A stretch of 64,000 nucleotides of DNA, taken from assembly GCF_000737705.1 (NCBI RefSeq), contig NZ_JPRH01000008.1:124001-188000 (forward strand), written 5' to 3'. Below the pieces are notes generated by a model, which saw only the letters and a list, made by a program, of their open reading frames with translations, did not search any database and was not told the origin of the DNA. The translations under genes were made by a program, and so were the position numbers. Positions 1 through 8,490 of this stretch are shown here, in pieces (the stretch's first letter is position 1; each line of letters begins with the position of its first letter). The stretch is from Chryseobacterium soli. Lineage in GTDB: Bacteria; Bacteroidota; Bacteroidia; Flavobacteriales; Weeksellaceae.

Positions 1-1084
1 ACAGGAAATAATCTTTGGAAACAGCATCATTGGGATCAATACGCATTTCAAGCCTTCTTACAAACAGCTGTTTTTCTTTTTCCGTATAATGTGCAGCATA
101 TGTATCCGTATGATGAAGCAAATCGTAAGCAATATATTTCGTAGGCCAAAGTTTATAGTTCTGTATGATAGAATCATCGATGATCTTCGCGATTGCCTGC
201 AACTGCTTATTCTTATTTTCGAATTGTTCAGCAATCGTATCGAGTTCCGTATCAATTACGTTCCCGGCATGCAGATGAATCCTTTTCTTTTGTCCCAGTA
301 CACCACTCAGCATGGTCGTAAAATCCTCATTCTCCCCTTTTATATATTCCTCATCTCTGTGCTTCGCCAGAAGCTGCGGCATTTTTAAGGAATCCGTAGG
401 GTCATATTCATAGGAAATGGATATCGGAACGATCTTCAATGTTTTAAAATAATCCGTCAGTGCCAGATCACCGGCCGCCATAGCAAGCATTTTTAACACT
501 CCCTGCTGGGTAGCATCATTTCCGTCTTTAGTCCGTCCTTCACGCTGTGCAATCCATACAGAACGTTTTTTGTCGTGTAAAAGCTCTTTTATGTATTCAG
601 ACATGATCTGAGAACTTTGCAGCTGTTCACGGATCGGCAGTCCTCTCTGAACTAAAAAGTTACGGTTCAGCTTTGCCAATACATGTAAAAATGTTTTCTG
701 AACAAGATTATCCCCGATTGCAGAAGAAGTCATGATAAATCCTCCTTCCAGCAACACCAGGTTGAGCAGAGAGGTATCTAAAACAATATCCCTGTGATTG
801 GAGATAAAAAGGTAGGGCGTATTTTTATCCAGCTGATCAAATCCCGAAGTCGTTAATCCTTCAGAACTCTTTTCAAGAATCTGGCGGACGGTATGGGCTA
901 TGAAATTGTGTTGAAAATCGCTTACAGAGTGTATATTTTTAAACTGTTTCCTCCAAACCTGTTTATCAACATCAGGAAAAGTAAAATTCATCAGTGCTTT
1001 CATCATAGGATCACGGGCTACACCACGTAATGCTTCATTCACTTCATGATCATAAAAAGGCCTGATTTCATCGAACTTCGACAT
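1..1084 (-). CDS. 1-acylglycerol-3-phosphate acyltransferase-like protein (3' end cut off)
   Basis: The reading frame opens at the ATG at 1084 (starts MSKFDEIRPFYDHEV) and is still open at the window edge, so about 361 residues are visible and the C-terminus is missing. A block reading S-N-H-R-D-I-V-L-D near residue 100 resembles the NHxxxxD catalytic motif of PlsB/PlsC-type glycerolipid acyltransferases, and a later R-E-G-R-T-K-D-G block matches the EGTR-type substrate motif. Such enzymes move an acyl chain onto glycerol phosphate or lysophospholipid at the inner membrane. No membrane helix stands out. Family assignment is good; exact substrate is not determinable. Confidence 0.75.
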   Translation of the reverse strand, partial: MSKFDEIRPFYDHEVNEALRGVARDPMMKALMNFTFPDVDKQVWRKQFKNIHSVSDFQHNFIAHTVRQILEKSSEGLTTSGFDQLDKNTPYLFISNHRDIVLDTSLLNLVLLEGGFIMTSSAIGDNLVQKTFLHVLAKLNRNFLVQRGLPIREQLQSSQIMSEYIKELLHDKKRSVWIAQREGRTKDGNDATQQGVLKMLAMAAGDLALTDYFKTLKIVPISISYEYDPTDSLKMPQLLAKHRDEEYIKGENEDFTTMLSGVLGQKKRIHLHAGNVIDTELDTIAEQFENKNKQLQAIAKIIDDSIIQNYKLWPTKYIAYDLLHHTDTYAAHYTEKEKQLFVRRLEMRIDPNDAVSKDYFL

Positions 1085-1421
1085 GTAATTATTTAAAAAT
1101 TAAAACTATTTTGCAAAAGAACAAAAATTTATTGAGGGTACACTACAATGTTTGTTAAAGTATACCATTTGTAGACATAGCAACTATGTGCTACATACCA
1201 TTGCATGTTCCTGAAATGCAAAAACCGTGTCATTTTTCTTTAAAAGACCATATTTTCGAAAAAATATTCTATTGAAAATCCATTTTATTGGAATTTCCCT
1301 TTAAAATGAGATAGAGACATTAGGGAATGAAATGAAAAACCAGAGCTTTTCGACTCTGGTTTCTTTAGAACTGAAAGCGTATTCTTTTTTTGAGCAGAAT
1401 AGTAGCGTACAAAATAGCACC
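1085..1421. other. Intergenic region without a gene
   Basis: This stretch holds no convincing reading frame. It contains the upstream region of the leftward acyltransferase, including an imperfect inverted repeat (ACATAG at 1175-1180 and CTATGT at 1184-1189, flanked by GTAG/CTAC with one bulged base), and the terminator of the receptor gene at 1337-1362. No clear TAnnTTTG promoter box was found for the acyltransferase. Confidence 0.6.
1337..1362 (-). terminator. Rho-independent terminator after the receptor gene
   Basis: A perfect 9-bp stem (AAACCAGAG at 1337-1345 with CTCTGGTTT at 1354-1362) has an 8-nt loop and is followed on the minus strand by a short T run. It lies about 60 nt past the stop of the leftward receptor gene. 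Confidence 0.65.
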
Positions 1422-3797
1422 TTAATTACGATTTCCGCTTTTAGCCTGCCGTACATTCTGAGTGTCCTTCAGATTTAGTCTGTATACCAGTGTCAGACGA
1501 TATCGGGCAGCATTAGGAATACTCGTCTGGCTGATTGCATAATCAGCTCCCCGGGTTGTGCTTTTTAGTTTTCGCAGGTCAAAAAGGTTGCTTACATCAA
1601 AAGAAACGGTTGCTTTGTCCTTTAAAAAAGTCTTACTGCATCCGAAATCAATACTATGCAGTGCATCAGCACGGGTTTGGGCCGTAGCGTTGGCCCCTCT
1701 GAAATTATAAAGCATCTGGAAAGCGAGCTTATCCTTCAGTTTCAGTTGGGTACTTAAACGGGCAGTAAGGGTATTGCCGGAATAATCAAAGCTTTGGTTT
1801 TGATAGCTCCCCTGTTCGGCATAGTGAAATACATTAAGCTCGGTATTTACCTGCAGCCATTTGACAGGATTATAGAGTACCGAAAGTTCAAAACCCTGAC
1901 GTGTTTCCTTATGGATATTGACCGGCATGGTAATAAAGAGACCCGCTGCATCCTGAAAAGTGAAATCTTCGATAACTCCAGCGTTATGCTGATAATAGAA
2001 AGACGGATTTAAAGTAAGGGTTTTCCAGTTTTTAAGAAAAGCCACTTCAAATACATGGGCATATGATGGATTAAGATCCGGATTACCTACATACCGGGTA
2101 GTCAGATCCGTCAGCTCGTTGAACGGATAAATCATTCCCAGGCTTGGCCTGTTGATCCGTTTGCTGTAACTGCCCTGTAAAGTTCCGTTTTCTTTGAACC
2201 GGTAACTGATGTTTACGGTTGGGAACAGACGGCTATAATTTTTTTCATTGGTATAGCTTCCAGCACGGTCTTCAATTCCGATATGGGTCAGTTCGCTGCG
2301 CAGGCCGGCCTGGTAACTAAAATGACCCTTCTTACCGGAAAACTGCACATAAGCGCTTCCAATCAGTTCTTTATAGAGCAAATGATTGTCAATCTGGTCT
2401 ATAACTTCCCACCCTTCGGTATTCTGCTGCTCTGCAATAAAATCACTGTTTACCCTGCGGTCTTCCATTTTCAAACCGAATTCCAGCGTAGAGAGGCTGT
2501 CCAGCGGCTGTACCATATCCGCTTTCATCATCAGGTCCTTGCTGCTGCCAACAGATCCCGTTCTTATCATTGGTAAAGTGCTGGCTAGAGGTAAAATCCT
2601 GCCTGTAGAGAGATTCCATTCCTTGTCACTATCCCAAAAATCATACTGCATGTCTACTGTAAACTTCTTATCCGGCCTTTTGAATTTCCTGGTATAATTA
2701 AATTCAATCTGATTATAGCTCCGTTTTTCCCATGATTCTCCATTACGGCTGAGACTGCTGTCAATAGCGCCGGACTTTCCCGAATACAGATAATTCAACC
2801 GGGTCTTGTCATGGTCATGGGTGGAGTTTCGCATAAAAGCTGCGGTAATTGAATTCCGGTCATTGATCTGAAAATCTGCTCCCACATATAATAACTGGGC
2901 ATTATCATGACGGTTTTCATCCTGTCGCTGGTCCAGATAAACCGGTGTACCTGAAAGCCCGGTAGACTGCTGCATCGTGTATAGCCCCACATAATCCGAT
3001 AACCGGAGGCCATAGGTAGCAAAGAGGTTAATTTTATTTGATTTATAATTCAGGCTGGGACTTATCCGTGATTCATTGGGCGTTCCGCCCACCAGACGCA
3101 GCTGTCCGCTAAATCCTCCTTTCTTATTCTTTTTAAGGATGATATTAATGATTCCTGCTGAACCGGCTGCATCAAATCTGGAGGAAGGATTCGTAATGAC
3201 TTCAACGCGTTCCACCTGATCGGCGGGAACCTGCTCCAATGCATTTCCCTGCGTCAATCCGGTACGGCGACCGTCGATCAATACCAGCACATTGCTGTTA
3301 CCGCGCAGACTGATGGCGCCGCCCGGACTTACACTCACCGAAGGAACAATATTAAGCAGATTCGTGACTGCTCCCGACTGTGAAAGCACATCCTTCCCCA
3401 CTTCAAAAACCTTTTTATCAATTTTCAGACTCACGGATGAACGTTGGGAAGTTAAAGATACTTCCTGCAATAATTTTGTATCGGGTTCAAGAATGAGAGT
3501 TCCAACATTGACCATGGCATCAGGCTGTATCTGTATAGGCTGGCTGATGGTTTGAAAACCCATAAGGTGATAAGTGATCGTATACTTCCCTGCCGGAATG
3601 CTTTCCAGCCGGAACACTCCCTTGTTATCGGAAATACCGGCAGCAACCATTTTATCCGCACTTTCTGTAAGTGTTACTGTCACATAAGGCACAGGAGTGG
3701 CCGGTTTTTCATGAAGAATACCGGTGATTTGCCCTTTCTGAGCAAAGGAATAGTTTGCCGTGATGAAGAGCAGAAATATAAGGACTATTTGTTTCAT
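1422..3797 (-). CDS. TonB-dependent-receptor-like outer-membrane beta-barrel protein
   Basis: The start is set at the internal ATG at 3797, because MKQIVLIFLLFITANYSFAQ is a classic signal peptide; an upstream ATG at 3866 would put 23 unrelated residues before it. After the signal comes a carboxypeptidase-regulatory-like beta-sandwich (about residues 22-105), then a plug domain (about 125-225) containing V-L-I-D-G-R-R and the run VERVEVITNPSSRFDAAGSA, then a long barrel. The layout matches the outer-membrane beta-barrel family (PF14905 type) of Bacteroidota rather than a SusC protein: there is no SusD partner and the chain is about 790 residues. The ligand is unknown. A divergently transcribed sensor kinase/regulator pair follows and may respond to the same signal; that link is inference. 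Confidence 0.85.
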   Translation of the reverse strand: MKQIVLIFLLFITANYSFAQKGQITGILHEKPATPVPYVTVTLTESADKMVAAGISDNKGVFRLESIPAGKYTITYHLMGFQTISQPIQIQPDAMVNVGTLILEPDTKLLQEVSLTSQRSSVSLKIDKKVFEVGKDVLSQSGAVTNLLNIVPSVSVSPGGAISLRGNSNVLVLIDGRRTGLTQGNALEQVPADQVERVEVITNPSSRFDAAGSAGIINIILKKNKKGGFSGQLRLVGGTPNESRISPSLNYKSNKINLFATYGLRLSDYVGLYTMQQSTGLSGTPVYLDQRQDENRHDNAQLLYVGADFQINDRNSITAAFMRNSTHDHDKTRLNYLYSGKSGAIDSSLSRNGESWEKRSYNQIEFNYTRKFKRPDKKFTVDMQYDFWDSDKEWNLSTGRILPLASTLPMIRTGSVGSSKDLMMKADMVQPLDSLSTLEFGLKMEDRRVNSDFIAEQQNTEGWEVIDQIDNHLLYKELIGSAYVQFSGKKGHFSYQAGLRSELTHIGIEDRAGSYTNEKNYSRLFPTVNISYRFKENGTLQGSYSKRINRPSLGMIYPFNELTDLTTRYVGNPDLNPSYAHVFEVAFLKNWKTLTLNPSFYYQHNAGVIEDFTFQDAAGLFITMPVNIHKETRQGFELSVLYNPVKWLQVNTELNVFHYAEQGSYQNQSFDYSGNTLTARLSTQLKLKDKLAFQMLYNFRGANATAQTRADALHSIDFGCSKTFLKDKATVSFDVSNLFDLRKLKSTTRGADYAISQTSIPNAARYRLTLVYRLNLKDTQNVRQAKSGNRN

Positions 3798-3907
3798 GGT
3801 GTAAAAATAAATCACGAACCGAATCCTCTCCTGTAAAAACATTTGAACAGCTCTACCGCCTTTCAAACGGCTGTCAGATTATCCAAATTACCTTGTATAT
3901 TTACGTC

Positions 3908-5572
3908 ATGCATCATATCCTGTTTCTATTTGTGTTTCTCTCTTTACTGACTACGCCTGTTATCCGTAATGAAGACCCGTTACCTGTTTATAAAACCGGT
4001 GATAATGCAGCCTGGGCCGCCAAAAACTATAATGATAAAGACTGGTCACCAAGCAGAGGAAATACCTCAGACAGGATATTCTGGTCGCGAACCCATCTCG
4101 ACCTTCGCCCGGTAGAAAATGACCTGCCGCCATTAGGACTGCAAATTGAATCCTTCGGTGCATTTGAGGTGTATTGGGATGGTGTCCTGATCGGCAGAAA
4201 TGGACAGCTTCCGAAAAACGGCAACCCGGAAATCCCGGGAACTGAAAGCACTTATTACAGAATTCCGGATCATCTGATTTCACCCGGCCTTCATACGGTT
4301 GCGATGCGCAGCTCACAAAGCTTATTTCCTGATATGCAGCGAAGCATCGGATTTACGATAGATCATTATCCAAGATTAATAACCAGACCGCTGATCACCA
4401 TGGCCTACATGAATCTGATGGCCGGAGCTTTCCTCATTGCATCTATCTATTATTTTTTCCTGTATCTGAACAGCAAACGCAGGCAGCGGGATATCCTCAT
4501 CTTCGCTACGATATGTTTTCTTTTTTTTGCTTTACTGATCATGGAATATCTGAAGTTTCATGTGGTAATTCCCTATTCTCAGTTTTTCATACGGCTGGAG
4601 GTGATCGGCTGGCTTACCTTTGCGAATGCCCTTCTGGTTCCCTGGTATTTCATCATTCAGTTTAATTTTAAGAAAGGGAAATGGCTAATGGCTGCACTCC
4701 TGATGACGCTCCTTTTGTTTTATGAATTCAATTTCGGACATTATGACCTTACGGCACGGCTCTACAGTCTTGCGATGCTGGTAGCTTCTCTTATTGTGGT
4801 TGTGAATGGTATCTTTCAAAAGGAGAAAGGCGGCTTTATTGTTCTGGCAGGTCTTTTAATCAGCGCTTTGGTAAACCGGTTTATGGTCTATGATTATGGT
4901 CTGTTCATCAGTTTTACCATTATCGTACTGTGCATGCTGTATCTGCACTCGATCCGTACGAGTATCATTGAGGCTGAGCATCAGAATGCCGTTTTGCTTT
5001 CCTCAAGACTGCAGCTCGAACTGCTTAAAAAGAATATACAACCTCATTTTTTAAGGAATACCCTGACCTCGATGATGGATTGGGTAGAGGAATCGCCGAA
5101 GGAAGGCGCCCGTTTTATACAGGCATTGGCAGCCGAATTTGATATTATGAATGAGATCTCAGAGCAGACCCTGATTCCCATCTCAAAGGAGCTGGAACTC
5201 TGCAGGCAGCATGTAGCTGTGATGGGCTTCCGGAAGGAAATCAATTATCTTTGGGAAGAAAACGGAATCGATCAAACACAGCTGATACCTCCAGCAATTA
5301 TTCACACCTTGCTGGAAAACGGCATTACCCATAGTGAACCTCTGGCAGGCAATACAGTTACATTTGTGCTGTCTTATTCTTTATCAAAAGAGTTTCATGA
5401 ATATGTGTTTGAAACCATCGCCATGAACCGGCAGATCATAACAGACAGGGCTGGTGGCAATGGATTTAAATATATCAAAGCACGTCTGACCGAGAGTTAT
5501 GGGCAAAACTGGAGATTCCATTCGGGCTCTACAGAAAAGGGATGGAAATCAACAATTCAAATTATACGATAA
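3908..5572 (+). CDS. LytS/AlgZ-type sensor histidine kinase with 7TM-like sensor
   Basis: An open frame extends to a TTG at 3893, but the ATG at 3908 begins MHHILFLFVFLSLL, a signal-anchor, and is preferred. The N-terminal ~150 residues look like a secreted jelly-roll domain with several aromatic and glycine positions, followed by about seven hydrophobic helices (roughly residues 165-350), as in 7TMR-DISM receptors. The kinase part has the His_kinase-family phosphoacceptor motif I-Q-P-H-F-L-R-N, an N-box L-L-E-N-G-I-T-H and a G-box around G-G-N-G-F. The stop codon overlaps the start of the response regulator (TAATG), so the two are translationally coupled. Signal unknown. Confidence 0.85.
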   Translation: MHHILFLFVFLSLLTTPVIRNEDPLPVYKTGDNAAWAAKNYNDKDWSPSRGNTSDRIFWSRTHLDLRPVENDLPPLGLQIESFGAFEVYWDGVLIGRNGQLPKNGNPEIPGTESTYYRIPDHLISPGLHTVAMRSSQSLFPDMQRSIGFTIDHYPRLITRPLITMAYMNLMAGAFLIASIYYFFLYLNSKRRQRDILIFATICFLFFALLIMEYLKFHVVIPYSQFFIRLEVIGWLTFANALLVPWYFIIQFNFKKGKWLMAALLMTLLLFYEFNFGHYDLTARLYSLAMLVASLIVVVNGIFQKEKGGFIVLAGLLISALVNRFMVYDYGLFISFTIIVLCMLYLHSIRTSIIEAEHQNAVLLSSRLQLELLKKNIQPHFLRNTLTSMMDWVEESPKEGARFIQALAAEFDIMNEISEQTLIPISKELELCRQHVAVMGFRKEINYLWEENGIDQTQLIPPAIIHTLLENGITHSEPLAGNTVTFVLSYSLSKEFHEYVFETIAMNRQIITDRAGGNGFKYIKARLTESYGQNWRFHSGSTEKGWKSTIQIIR

Positions 5573-6270
5573 TGAATATACTGATTATAGAAGACGAAGC
5601 CAGAATTGCCCGCCGTCTTCAGCGCATGACCGCAGAATTTTTCGCTGATAAAGCTGTAGATATTACAGTCTGCGATTCGCTGCAAAAGGGGCTTGATCAA
5701 ATTACCAGCCAGCCCCCGGATGTATTGCTGTTAGACCTTAATCTTAATGGTGACAATGGATTTGAGGTATTGGAACAGATGGTAGCTTCTTCTTTTCATA
5801 CCATTATTGTGTCAGCGAACACGGATAAGGCGATTAATGCTTTTGCCTACGGAGTTCTTGATTTTGTTCCCAAGCCTTTCGATCAGGACAGACTTTTCAA
5901 AGCTTTGACCAGGTTTGTGAGCCCTGCACAAAAACCCGACGAAGGTATTAAATACCTGGCGGTAAAAAGAGCCGGACAGGTACGCCTGATCAATATTGCT
6001 GAGATCCTGTACATCAAGGGAGCGGGAATCTATACGGAGCTGCATCTGAACAATGGACAGCAGGAACTTCATGATAAATCCCTTGAACTTTTACAGCAGC
6101 TGCTTCCCAATCAGTTTGAACGTATTCATAAATCATATCTGGTCAGTTTCCAGCAGATAGAAAAGATACTCGTCAATCCGGGTACCCGATACAGCGCACT
6201 GCTTAAAACAGGGGATCTGCTTCCGGTAGGCCGTTCCAAATATAAGGAACTGAAAAACAAAACCATTTGA
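5572..6270 (+). CDS. LytTR-family response regulator
   Basis: The start is the ATG at 5572, which shares one base with the kinase stop codon and begins MNILIIEDEARIARRL; an ATG 30 nt upstream adds only residues lying inside the kinase gene. The receiver domain shows the acidic pair E-D-E near the N-terminus, the phosphoacceptor Asp55 in LLLDLNLNG, and the conserved Lys in D-F-V-P-K-P-F. The C-terminal third is a LytTR DNA-binding domain (residues about 135-232, with F-E-R-I-H-K-S-Y-L-V). It is the cognate partner of the kinase just upstream. Targets are unknown; the divergent receptor gene is a candidate by position only. Confidence 0.9.
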   Translation: MNILIIEDEARIARRLQRMTAEFFADKAVDITVCDSLQKGLDQITSQPPDVLLLDLNLNGDNGFEVLEQMVASSFHTIIVSANTDKAINAFAYGVLDFVPKPFDQDRLFKALTRFVSPAQKPDEGIKYLAVKRAGQVRLINIAEILYIKGAGIYTELHLNNGQQELHDKSLELLQQLLPNQFERIHKSYLVSFQQIEKILVNPGTRYSALLKTGDLLPVGRSKYKELKNKTI

Positions 6271-6277
6271 TCTAAAA

Positions 6278-6823
6278 TTACTTTACTTTTTCCAAAAGAT
6301 ACAATTTAGCCCCTGAAAATGCCAGTTTAGGCATCAGGTTTCCTTCCAGCACCATGGTCTTATTATTGACATCAATCACTGAAATATAATTGTTGGAATT
6401 ATATTCTATATAGTTTTCCTTTTCTTTGGTAACAGGATTTTTTCCGAATTCCATAGAGTATTTTACCCAATCTTCTTTTTCAGAACTGCAGTGTACGGGT
6501 TTGAATTTGGATTTTTTAGCTTTGAAAATGATCTGATCAAAACCTTCCGTACAGTCCGAAGTAAATGAACTTTCAGGATTCTGGTCATTGGTAAAGTCTT
6601 CAAAAGAGCCTTTGTACGCGCCCACTACTTTCCAGGTCCCGTCCACACGGTCTTCATCTATTTTTCCCTTGGCTTTGCTTACCGCCCAGCTGATTCCGTT
6701 CACCGTTCCTTTTACCGCTTTATAACTTACGTTGACGGCACCTTTAACTACTTTGGCAGCGGTGGAAACCACGCAAGAGTGTAATACAAAAACCGCTGAG
6801 GCAAGGAATATTATTTTTTTCAT
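6278..6823 (-). CDS. Small predicted lipoprotein, function unknown
   Basis: The start at 6823 gives MKKIIFLASAVFVLHSC, a lipoprotein-like signal peptide with Cys17; the 19 residues available upstream do not look like a signal. The mature protein is about 165 residues, has an alanine/valine-rich region (repeated V-K-G) after the Cys and then a beta-rich globular part with two further cysteines (S-D-C-T and V-H-C-S). The end lies 7 nt from the convergent response regulator gene. I do not recognise a family. The fold could be lipocalin-like (the G-T-W-K-V-V-G-A-Y-K stretch near residue 62 is suggestive), but this is inference. Confidence 0.65.
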   Translation of the reverse strand: MKKIIFLASAVFVLHSCVVSTAAKVVKGAVNVSYKAVKGTVNGISWAVSKAKGKIDEDRVDGTWKVVGAYKGSFEDFTNDQNPESSFTSDCTEGFDQIIFKAKKSKFKPVHCSSEKEDWVKYSMEFGKNPVTKEKENYIEYNSNNYISVIDVNNKTMVLEGNLMPKLAFSGAKLYLLEKVK

Positions 6824-6884
6824 GTTGTGAATTTTATCGATACGAATATAAGGTTTTTGAAAGTGACAATAAAATTTCAAAAAG

Positions 6885-7140
6885 CACCCCTTAAAAGGCT
6901 CAGGAATAGCTGTAGGCTATTCCAAAGGGTCTCCCGGTATTTGCATAAGCCTCTCCAGGCTTTTCTAAAGAGCCTTTCACTACTTACTGAAGTATCTTTA
7001 CCCCCTTGGGTAAGGGGTAAAGACGGTTGTAAAACGGTCTCCGGAGTCTTGTAAAGCGCATGCAGACACTTATATAAATACATACAGGCTCTTCCAGTAT
7101 CCCTGAAGGGACTATAGAAGAGTCTAAAGGTATATTTATA
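6885..7140. repeat. Cluster of short hairpins upstream of the lipoprotein gene
   Basis: No convincing protein is encoded here, although one frame is open by chance. Instead the region carries a string of inverted repeats: GGAATAGC/GCTATTCC at 6903-6910 and 6916-6923 (perfect 8 bp); AAGCCT/AGGCTT near 6948; TACTT/AAGTA near 6983; CTTTACCCC/GGGGTAAAG around 6999-7025 (9 bp); an imperfect GACGGTT/AACGGTC near 7023-7043; and a long stem from GGCTCTTC (7087-7094) to GAAGAGTC (7117-7124) with an inner AGT-CCCT/AGGG-ACT stem. It could be a structured RNA, a degenerate extragenic repeat cluster, or a long structured leader of the lipoprotein gene. Confidence 0.5.
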
Positions 7141-7169
7141 AAAAAAGCACGTTTTCACGTGCTTTTTTT
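7141..7169. terminator. Strong bidirectional terminator
   Basis: AAAAAAGCACGT (7141-7152) pairs perfectly with ACGTGCTTTTTT (7157-7168) around a TTTC loop. A 12-bp stem with A/T runs on both sides will work on either strand; it sits just after the stop side of the leftward gene at 7196-7696. Confidence 0.85.
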
Positions 7170-7195
7170 ATTCAATTATTTTTTCAGTATTATTT

Positions 7196-7696
7196 CTATT
7201 TACTGTCAGTATCTGTAGATTGAGGAGGGACATCGGTTGGTTGAGTCGCTGCTACAAAAAACTGCTTCATATCTTCATAGATCACATTGGTACCGGGTAC
7301 ATTCTCCCCGGAAAGAAATTTTATATTCCGGTAAAAGCTGATCGAATTATGGTAGTTATCATGATCCAGCAATACTTTGGTATCACCAAGTTGTTCTACG
7401 ATGGAGTCAAGGAGCTGAAGCCTCTGCTCGATCTGTTCCCTGGCGGCATAATCCCTGTCGAACTCAGGTTTATCAAGAAAACCGGGAACGTGCTGGGGAT
7501 ACTGTTCCATATAGATTTTGGCCTTGTTCACAAAGAGTTTGTTCTGCTCGGCAATCCTTCCATATTGCTGCCTCAGATCTGGGGTGAGGTTGATGGTTTT
7601 TCCCGCAAGGGCGGCTTGGATGTCCTGAATTGCCTTATCAATGGTTTCCAGTTCTGCGTTTGTAAAGCTTACGCTGATTAAATTGTCTAGTGCCAT
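7196..7696 (-). CDS. Conserved hypothetical protein, 166 aa
   Basis: The frame starts MALDNLISVSFTNAELETID and has no signal peptide or membrane segment, so it is probably cytoplasmic. It is mostly helical with heptad-like stretches (residues about 15-60 and 85-110) and ends in a polar, threonine/proline-rich tail. I recognise the general look of a protein often found as a lone hypothetical in Chryseobacterium genomes but cannot name a domain. Its promoter region contains a perfect palindrome (7705-7730) overlapping a TATATTTG box, which suggests repressor control. It is followed by a strong terminator, so it is probably monocistronic. Confidence 0.7.
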   Translation of the reverse strand: MALDNLISVSFTNAELETIDKAIQDIQAALAGKTINLTPDLRQQYGRIAEQNKLFVNKAKIYMEQYPQHVPGFLDKPEFDRDYAAREQIEQRLQLLDSIVEQLGDTKVLLDHDNYHNSISFYRNIKFLSGENVPGTNVIYEDMKQFFVAATQPTDVPPQSTDTDSK

Positions 7697-7704
7697 GATT
7701 TGTG

Positions 7705-7732
7705 TATTTGATGTTTAACTACATCAAATATA
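7705..7732 (-). promoter_or_regulatory. Palindromic operator-like site over the promoter of the 166-aa gene
   Basis: TATTTGATGT (7705-7714) and ACATCAAATA (7721-7730) form a perfect 10-bp inverted repeat with a 6-nt spacer. The right arm overlaps TATATTTG read on the minus strand (7725-7732), a full match to the Bacteroidota -7 element TAnnTTTG; no clear -33 TTTG was found. The start codon lies only about 10-30 nt downstream, so a dimeric regulator bound here would block transcription. A hairpin in the leader is the alternative. Confidence 0.5.
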
Positions 7733-8003
7733 GGAAGTATAAAGCATTTAAAAATAAACAGTTATAAGTTTTCAGAGACTCATTCATCAAATAATAAAAA
7801 CTGAATAATGGGGTTTTATTATTGTGCTTTTTTAATGAAAAAATTCATGAAATCCAGAGAAGAAAATGAAACCTGGGAAAGAATAGCTTCCTGATATCTA
7901 TGTAACCTACGTTGGGGGTTAAGAAAATTAATGTTATGCGGCTGGAAGAGAGAAGCTACCGTTCCTGGAAAACTTACATTGATGTAGTCTGTCCTAGCTT
8001 CAA
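7733..8003. other. Gap without a gene
   Basis: Part of a 377-nt space between the 166-aa gene and the XRE regulator. I see no gene; a plus-strand open stretch near 7920-8044 has no start codon and runs through the terminator of the opposite gene. Confidence 0.5.
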
Positions 8004-8033
8004 TAAAAAATACAGCCTCATCGAAGCTGTATT
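8004..8033 (-). terminator. Terminator after the XRE regulator
   Basis: AATACAGC (8009-8016) and GCTGTATT (8026-8033) form a perfect 8-bp stem with a 9-nt loop; on the minus strand it is followed by six T residues. Confidence 0.75.
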
Positions 8034-8073
8034 CTGTATGGTATGATCTGATTTTCCAGAAGAAAAAGACAGA

Positions 8074-8436
8074 TTATTTTTTAGATTTAAGGGTTTTTAC
8101 TTCCTGTTTCAGGGATTCTATCTGTTCTTTCAGTATTTTAATATAATCCTGTAGGTTATCCATTACCTGATTGGGAACGTTGTAGTAATTATAGTTTATA
8201 CCAACAGCATGATCTGTAAAGTTATCATTATTCTGTACTACTGATGCCGTTTTTTCTTCTTTAATCTGTTCTACCGGAACATCCAATGCTTTCGCCAGTT
8301 TTTCCCATTCGTCCTCAAATATTCTTACTTCCCCATTTTCTTTACGGCTATAGTTGGATACGTCGGTAGCAATAATTTTGGACATATAGTCCTGTGTATA
8401 ACCTCTCTGTTTTCTTAGATTTTTTAGCTTTTCCAT
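8074..8436 (-). CDS. XRE-family helix-turn-helix regulator
   Basis: The start is set at 8436 (MEKLKNLRKQRGYTQDYMSK); the longer frame from 8463 would overlap a TATATTTG promoter box. Residues 1-60 form a Cro/C1-type HTH (L-R-K-Q-R-G-Y-T-Q then I-A-T-D-V-S-N-Y-S-R-K-E-N-G), and residues about 90-120 form a coiled coil likely used for dimerisation. It lies 54 nt after hsdS on the same strand. It could serve as a controller of the restriction system, but close relatives are common in Chryseobacterium away from such loci, so this is only a positional hint. Confidence 0.85.
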   Translation of the reverse strand: MEKLKNLRKQRGYTQDYMSKIIATDVSNYSRKENGEVRIFEDEWEKLAKALDVPVEQIKEEKTASVVQNNDNFTDHAVGINYNYYNVPNQVMDNLQDYIKILKEQIESLKQEVKTLKSKK

Positions 8437-8459
8437 AGTGGTCTTTTTTTGTGCTTTGT

Positions 8460-8467
8460 ACAAATAT
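8460..8467 (-). promoter_or_regulatory. Bacteroidota -7 box for the XRE gene
   Basis: On the minus strand this reads TATATTTG, a complete TAnnTTTG match about 24 nt before the chosen start codon. No good -33 TTTG is visible at the usual distance. Confidence 0.4.
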
Positions 8468-8490
8468 AGAGAAAATTGGTGATTGAGATT

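Noticed and set aside
6877..7158. 93-codon minus-strand frame in the hairpin cluster
   Set aside because: The translation only follows the inverted repeats and runs into a strong terminator; no protein-like pattern.
7920..8044. Open plus-strand stretch resembling a gene fragment
   Set aside because: No start codon, and it passes through the terminator of the opposite gene.
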